Of a stretch of 64,000 nt of DNA, positions 62,275 to 64,000 are shown piece by piece. Position 1 is the stretch's first letter. Each line of letters starts with the position of its first letter. The DNA is from JACKHO01 sp041398745. GTDB taxonomy: Bacteria > Planctomycetota > Planctomycetia > Planctomycetales > Planctomycetaceae. Where the stretch lies: positions 434,001-498,000 of the forward strand of contig JAWKUB010000003.1 in assembly GCA_041398745.1 (NCBI GenBank), in the 5' to 3' direction. The position numbers and the translations under genes are program-made. Under the pieces are notes generated by a model. That model was not told where the DNA came from and ran no database searches. It was given only the letters and a program-made list of their open reading frames with translations.

Positions 62275-64000
62275 ATGAACACCCCGTTTGAATCCTTTGT
62301 AGCCATTCTGAAACGCAGCAGCCTGCTGTCAGCGGAGAAGTTACAGAGTTCAATCGACGAGTACTGCAAAGGACGTGAACAGCACGATCCCAAGGAATTC
62401 GTGCAAGGTCTCATAGCGTCCGGCGATCTAACCGACTGGCAGGCAGACAAACTGCTGAAAGGCCGTCACAAAGGTTTTTTTCTCGGCAAGTACAAGCTCC
62501 TGCGCATCATCGGCAAGGGAGGAATGAGTTCGGTTTATCTGGCCGAACACGTGCTCATGAAGCGGCAATGCGCCATTAAAGTGCTGCCGTGGAAGTTTGT
62601 TAAGAACAGTTCGTTTCTCGACCGGTTCTATCGCGAAGCCCAACTCGTCGCCCAGTTGGACCATCCCAACATTGTGCGCGCATATGACGTCGATTCCGAA
62701 AAGGAAGGGAACCTCGATATTCACTTCCTCGTCATGGAGTACGTCGCCGGTCGAAACCTTTATGAAATTGTTTCGATCGATGGTCCTATGGAGCCTGCAC
62801 ACGCGGTTGACCTGCTGAAACAGGGAACGGCAGGGTTGGCCTACGCACATAACGCGGGGCTGGTACATCGCGACATCAAACCGGGGAATTTTATTGTTGA
62901 TGAGCATGGGCACCTCCGCTTGATGGATCTTGGTCTCGCTCGCATCACCGAAGATGACGACACGACGTCCCTCACTGTTGCGAACGATGAAAAAGTTTTG
63001 GGTACAGCCGACTACCTGGCTCCAGAACAGGCCGTCGACAGTCACACGGTTGATCCCCGAGCCGACTTGTACAGCTTGGGATGCACTTTGTATTTCATGC
63101 TGACGGGCGAACCACCGTTCAACGAAGGAACGCTCACTCAGCGACTGCTGGCTCATCAGACGAAAGAGCCACCGGCAATCGAGAAGAAGCGACCGGACAC
63201 GCCTGCAGACTTGGCGGAAATTCTGCGTAAGCTCATGCAGAAGAAGCCGGAAGATCGCTACCAGACAGCTGACGAGGTTTACTCCGTACTTGGCGACTGG
63301 CTCCGGGATCATGGTTGTGCTGATGAGGACGAGACGCCAAAGAAAAAGAGGGGCGTGTCATCCAAAAGCAAATCAGGCATTCCGGCTGTTTCCGAGCCGA
63401 CGTCAACAGGAGGAAAGGTCGGGAAGAAGTCGGAGCCACGTGTTTCGCCACGCGACTCTGATTCTGGTCTGGCATCGCAAATTGCTGGCTTGAATCTGGA
63501 TTTGGCACCGCCTCCCAGCAAACCGGACGACACAGCCAATTTGTCACTGAGCGATCAGCCAACCGCCGTGACAGACTCAAAAAGCAGCCCGTCATTGCCC
63601 AAGAAGAAAAAGGCCGGATTCAAAATTCCGCGAGGTGTTGGGATCGCCGCTGGCGTAGTGGCTGTAATTATCCTACTCGGTGTGGCTTACCTGTTGTTTC
63701 GACCAGGGAAATCCGAAGACCCAGTCATTGTTGACAATCCTCCAGTGCAGCCAACGGTTGAACGCCCACCCGTTACTGGTAACACAGTGACGGTTGGACC
63801 AGAAGGGAATTTTGGCACGCTTGACGAAGCGATTCAGTACACGCGCAACAGTTGGCTGTCCGGCGAATCGAGTTGGATTAAAGAAATCAAAATCGCGGAA
63901 GGCATAGAACTGGCTGAGCCAGTCATCATGGATAACTCCGCACTCGCCATTTCCCGACCACTGAAAATCATCGGAGAAGGCAACAATCCCCCCGTATTCA
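62275..64000 (+). CDS. Membrane-anchored Ser/Thr protein kinase, 3' end outside window
   Basis: The frame starts at MNTPFESFVAIL and is still open at the right edge, giving at least 575 residues. A ~65-residue N-terminal module of the kind planctomycetes place before kinases (LTDWQADKLLKGRHKGFFLGKY) precedes the kinase domain at ~70-340. Motifs: IGKGGMSSVYLAE (Gly loop), AIKVL (Lys), HRDIKPGN (catalytic loop), MDLGLAR (DLG in place of DFG), LGTADYLAPEQ, and DLYSLGCTLYFMLTG. A charged linker leads to a membrane helix (GVAAGVVAVIILLGVAYLL-like, ~460-480). The external part begins like a parallel-beta-helix/pectin-lyase-type domain. It may sense an external ligand. Confidence 0.92.
   Translation, partial: MNTPFESFVAILKRSSLLSAEKLQSSIDEYCKGREQHDPKEFVQGLIASGDLTDWQADKLLKGRHKGFFLGKYKLLRIIGKGGMSSVYLAEHVLMKRQCAIKVLPWKFVKNSSFLDRFYREAQLVAQLDHPNIVRAYDVDSEKEGNLDIHFLVMEYVAGRNLYEIVSIDGPMEPAHAVDLLKQGTAGLAYAHNAGLVHRDIKPGNFIVDEHGHLRLMDLGLARITEDDDTTSLTVANDEKVLGTADYLAPEQAVDSHTVDPRADLYSLGCTLYFMLTGEPPFNEGTLTQRLLAHQTKEPPAIEKKRPDTPADLAEILRKLMQKKPEDRYQTADEVYSVLGDWLRDHGCADEDETPKKKRGVSSKSKSGIPAVSEPTSTGGKVGKKSEPRVSPRDSDSGLASQIAGLNLDLAPPPSKPDDTANLSLSDQPTAVTDSKSSPSLPKKKKAGFKIPRGVGIAAGVVAVIILLGVAYLLFRPGKSEDPVIVDNPPVQPTVERPPVTGNTVTVGPEGNFGTLDEAIQYTRNSWLSGESSWIKEIKIAEGIELAEPVIMDNSALAISRPLKIIGEGNNPPVF

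Noticed and set aside
62428..63312. 294-codon minus-strand open frame at the right end
   Set aside because: The plus strand encodes a clear Ser/Thr kinase here (HRDIKPGN, APEQ); the minus-strand frame is a shadow.
1..64000. tRNA, rRNA or CRISPR array
   Set aside because: No tRNA-like TTCGAATC/cloverleaf in intergenic sequence (one such string lies inside uvrA), no rRNA-like stretches, and no regularly spaced direct repeats seen by reading; a dedicated scan could still find a divergent tRNA.

Overview
The window looks like chromosomal DNA from a planctomycete (PVC superphylum). I infer this from the density of lineage-typical families: giant secreted proteins combining a PVC-type dehydrogenase propeller with c-type heme domains, a DUF1501 Tat protein, a sulfatase, a DUF1559 pseudopilin-like remnant, a DUF1080 domain, a membrane-anchored Ser/Thr kinase, and a UvrA carrying part of a second UvrA. 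The genus cannot be fixed from sequence reading alone. I saw no rRNA, tRNA or CRISPR array.

Layout. 1-11.2 kb: a 5'-cut hypothetical gene, then a minus-strand block with a D-aminoacylase/beta-lactamase fusion, an esterase, and a ~1960-residue FG-GAP/dehydrogenase/HEAT/heme/DUF1080 protein whose stop overlaps the esterase start. 11.2-18 kb (plus strand): a small ORF, RNase R, a STAS membrane protein, a PilB/GspE-like ATPase, a SASA-type esterase and an ABC ATPase. 18-24.6 kb: an ABC permease with a large propeller-like insertion and a pentaheme protein. 24.8-30.4 kb (minus): a TIM-barrel/LamG/heme/propeller/cupredoxin fusion and a malate/lactate dehydrogenase-family enzyme. 30.6-38.9 kb: DUF1501 protein, leucine-rich repeat protein, sulfatase, flippase, an unknown protein and a secreted propeller protein. 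39-44.2 kb: a compact sucrose cluster (sucrose-phosphate synthase, amylosucrase, sucrose-phosphate phosphatase) behind a good sigma70-like promoter. 44.4-52.5 kb: NfeD/ClpP-class protease, the extended UvrA, a zinc-ribbon protein and HemD. 52.5-56 kb: an accessory patch with a DUF3472 protein, an internally deleted IS1380-type element and the DUF1559 gene it truncates. 56-64 kb: a secreted helical-repeat protein, two neighbouring pairs of paralogues of unknown function, and a Ser/Thr kinase that runs off the right edge.

How the genes fit together. Much of the window encodes exported proteins for scavenging and oxidising carbohydrates or peptides at the cell surface (esterases, sulfatase, propeller dehydrogenases with heme or copper). 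The sucrose cluster suggests sucrose is made and recycled, possibly as a compatible solute or carbon buffer. The most unusual points are the UvrA with a second copy ending inside its first zinc finger, the heme-plus-blue-copper fusion, the uncharacterised four-gene cluster at 58-62 kb, and the amidohydrolase that has lost its HxH metal motif.
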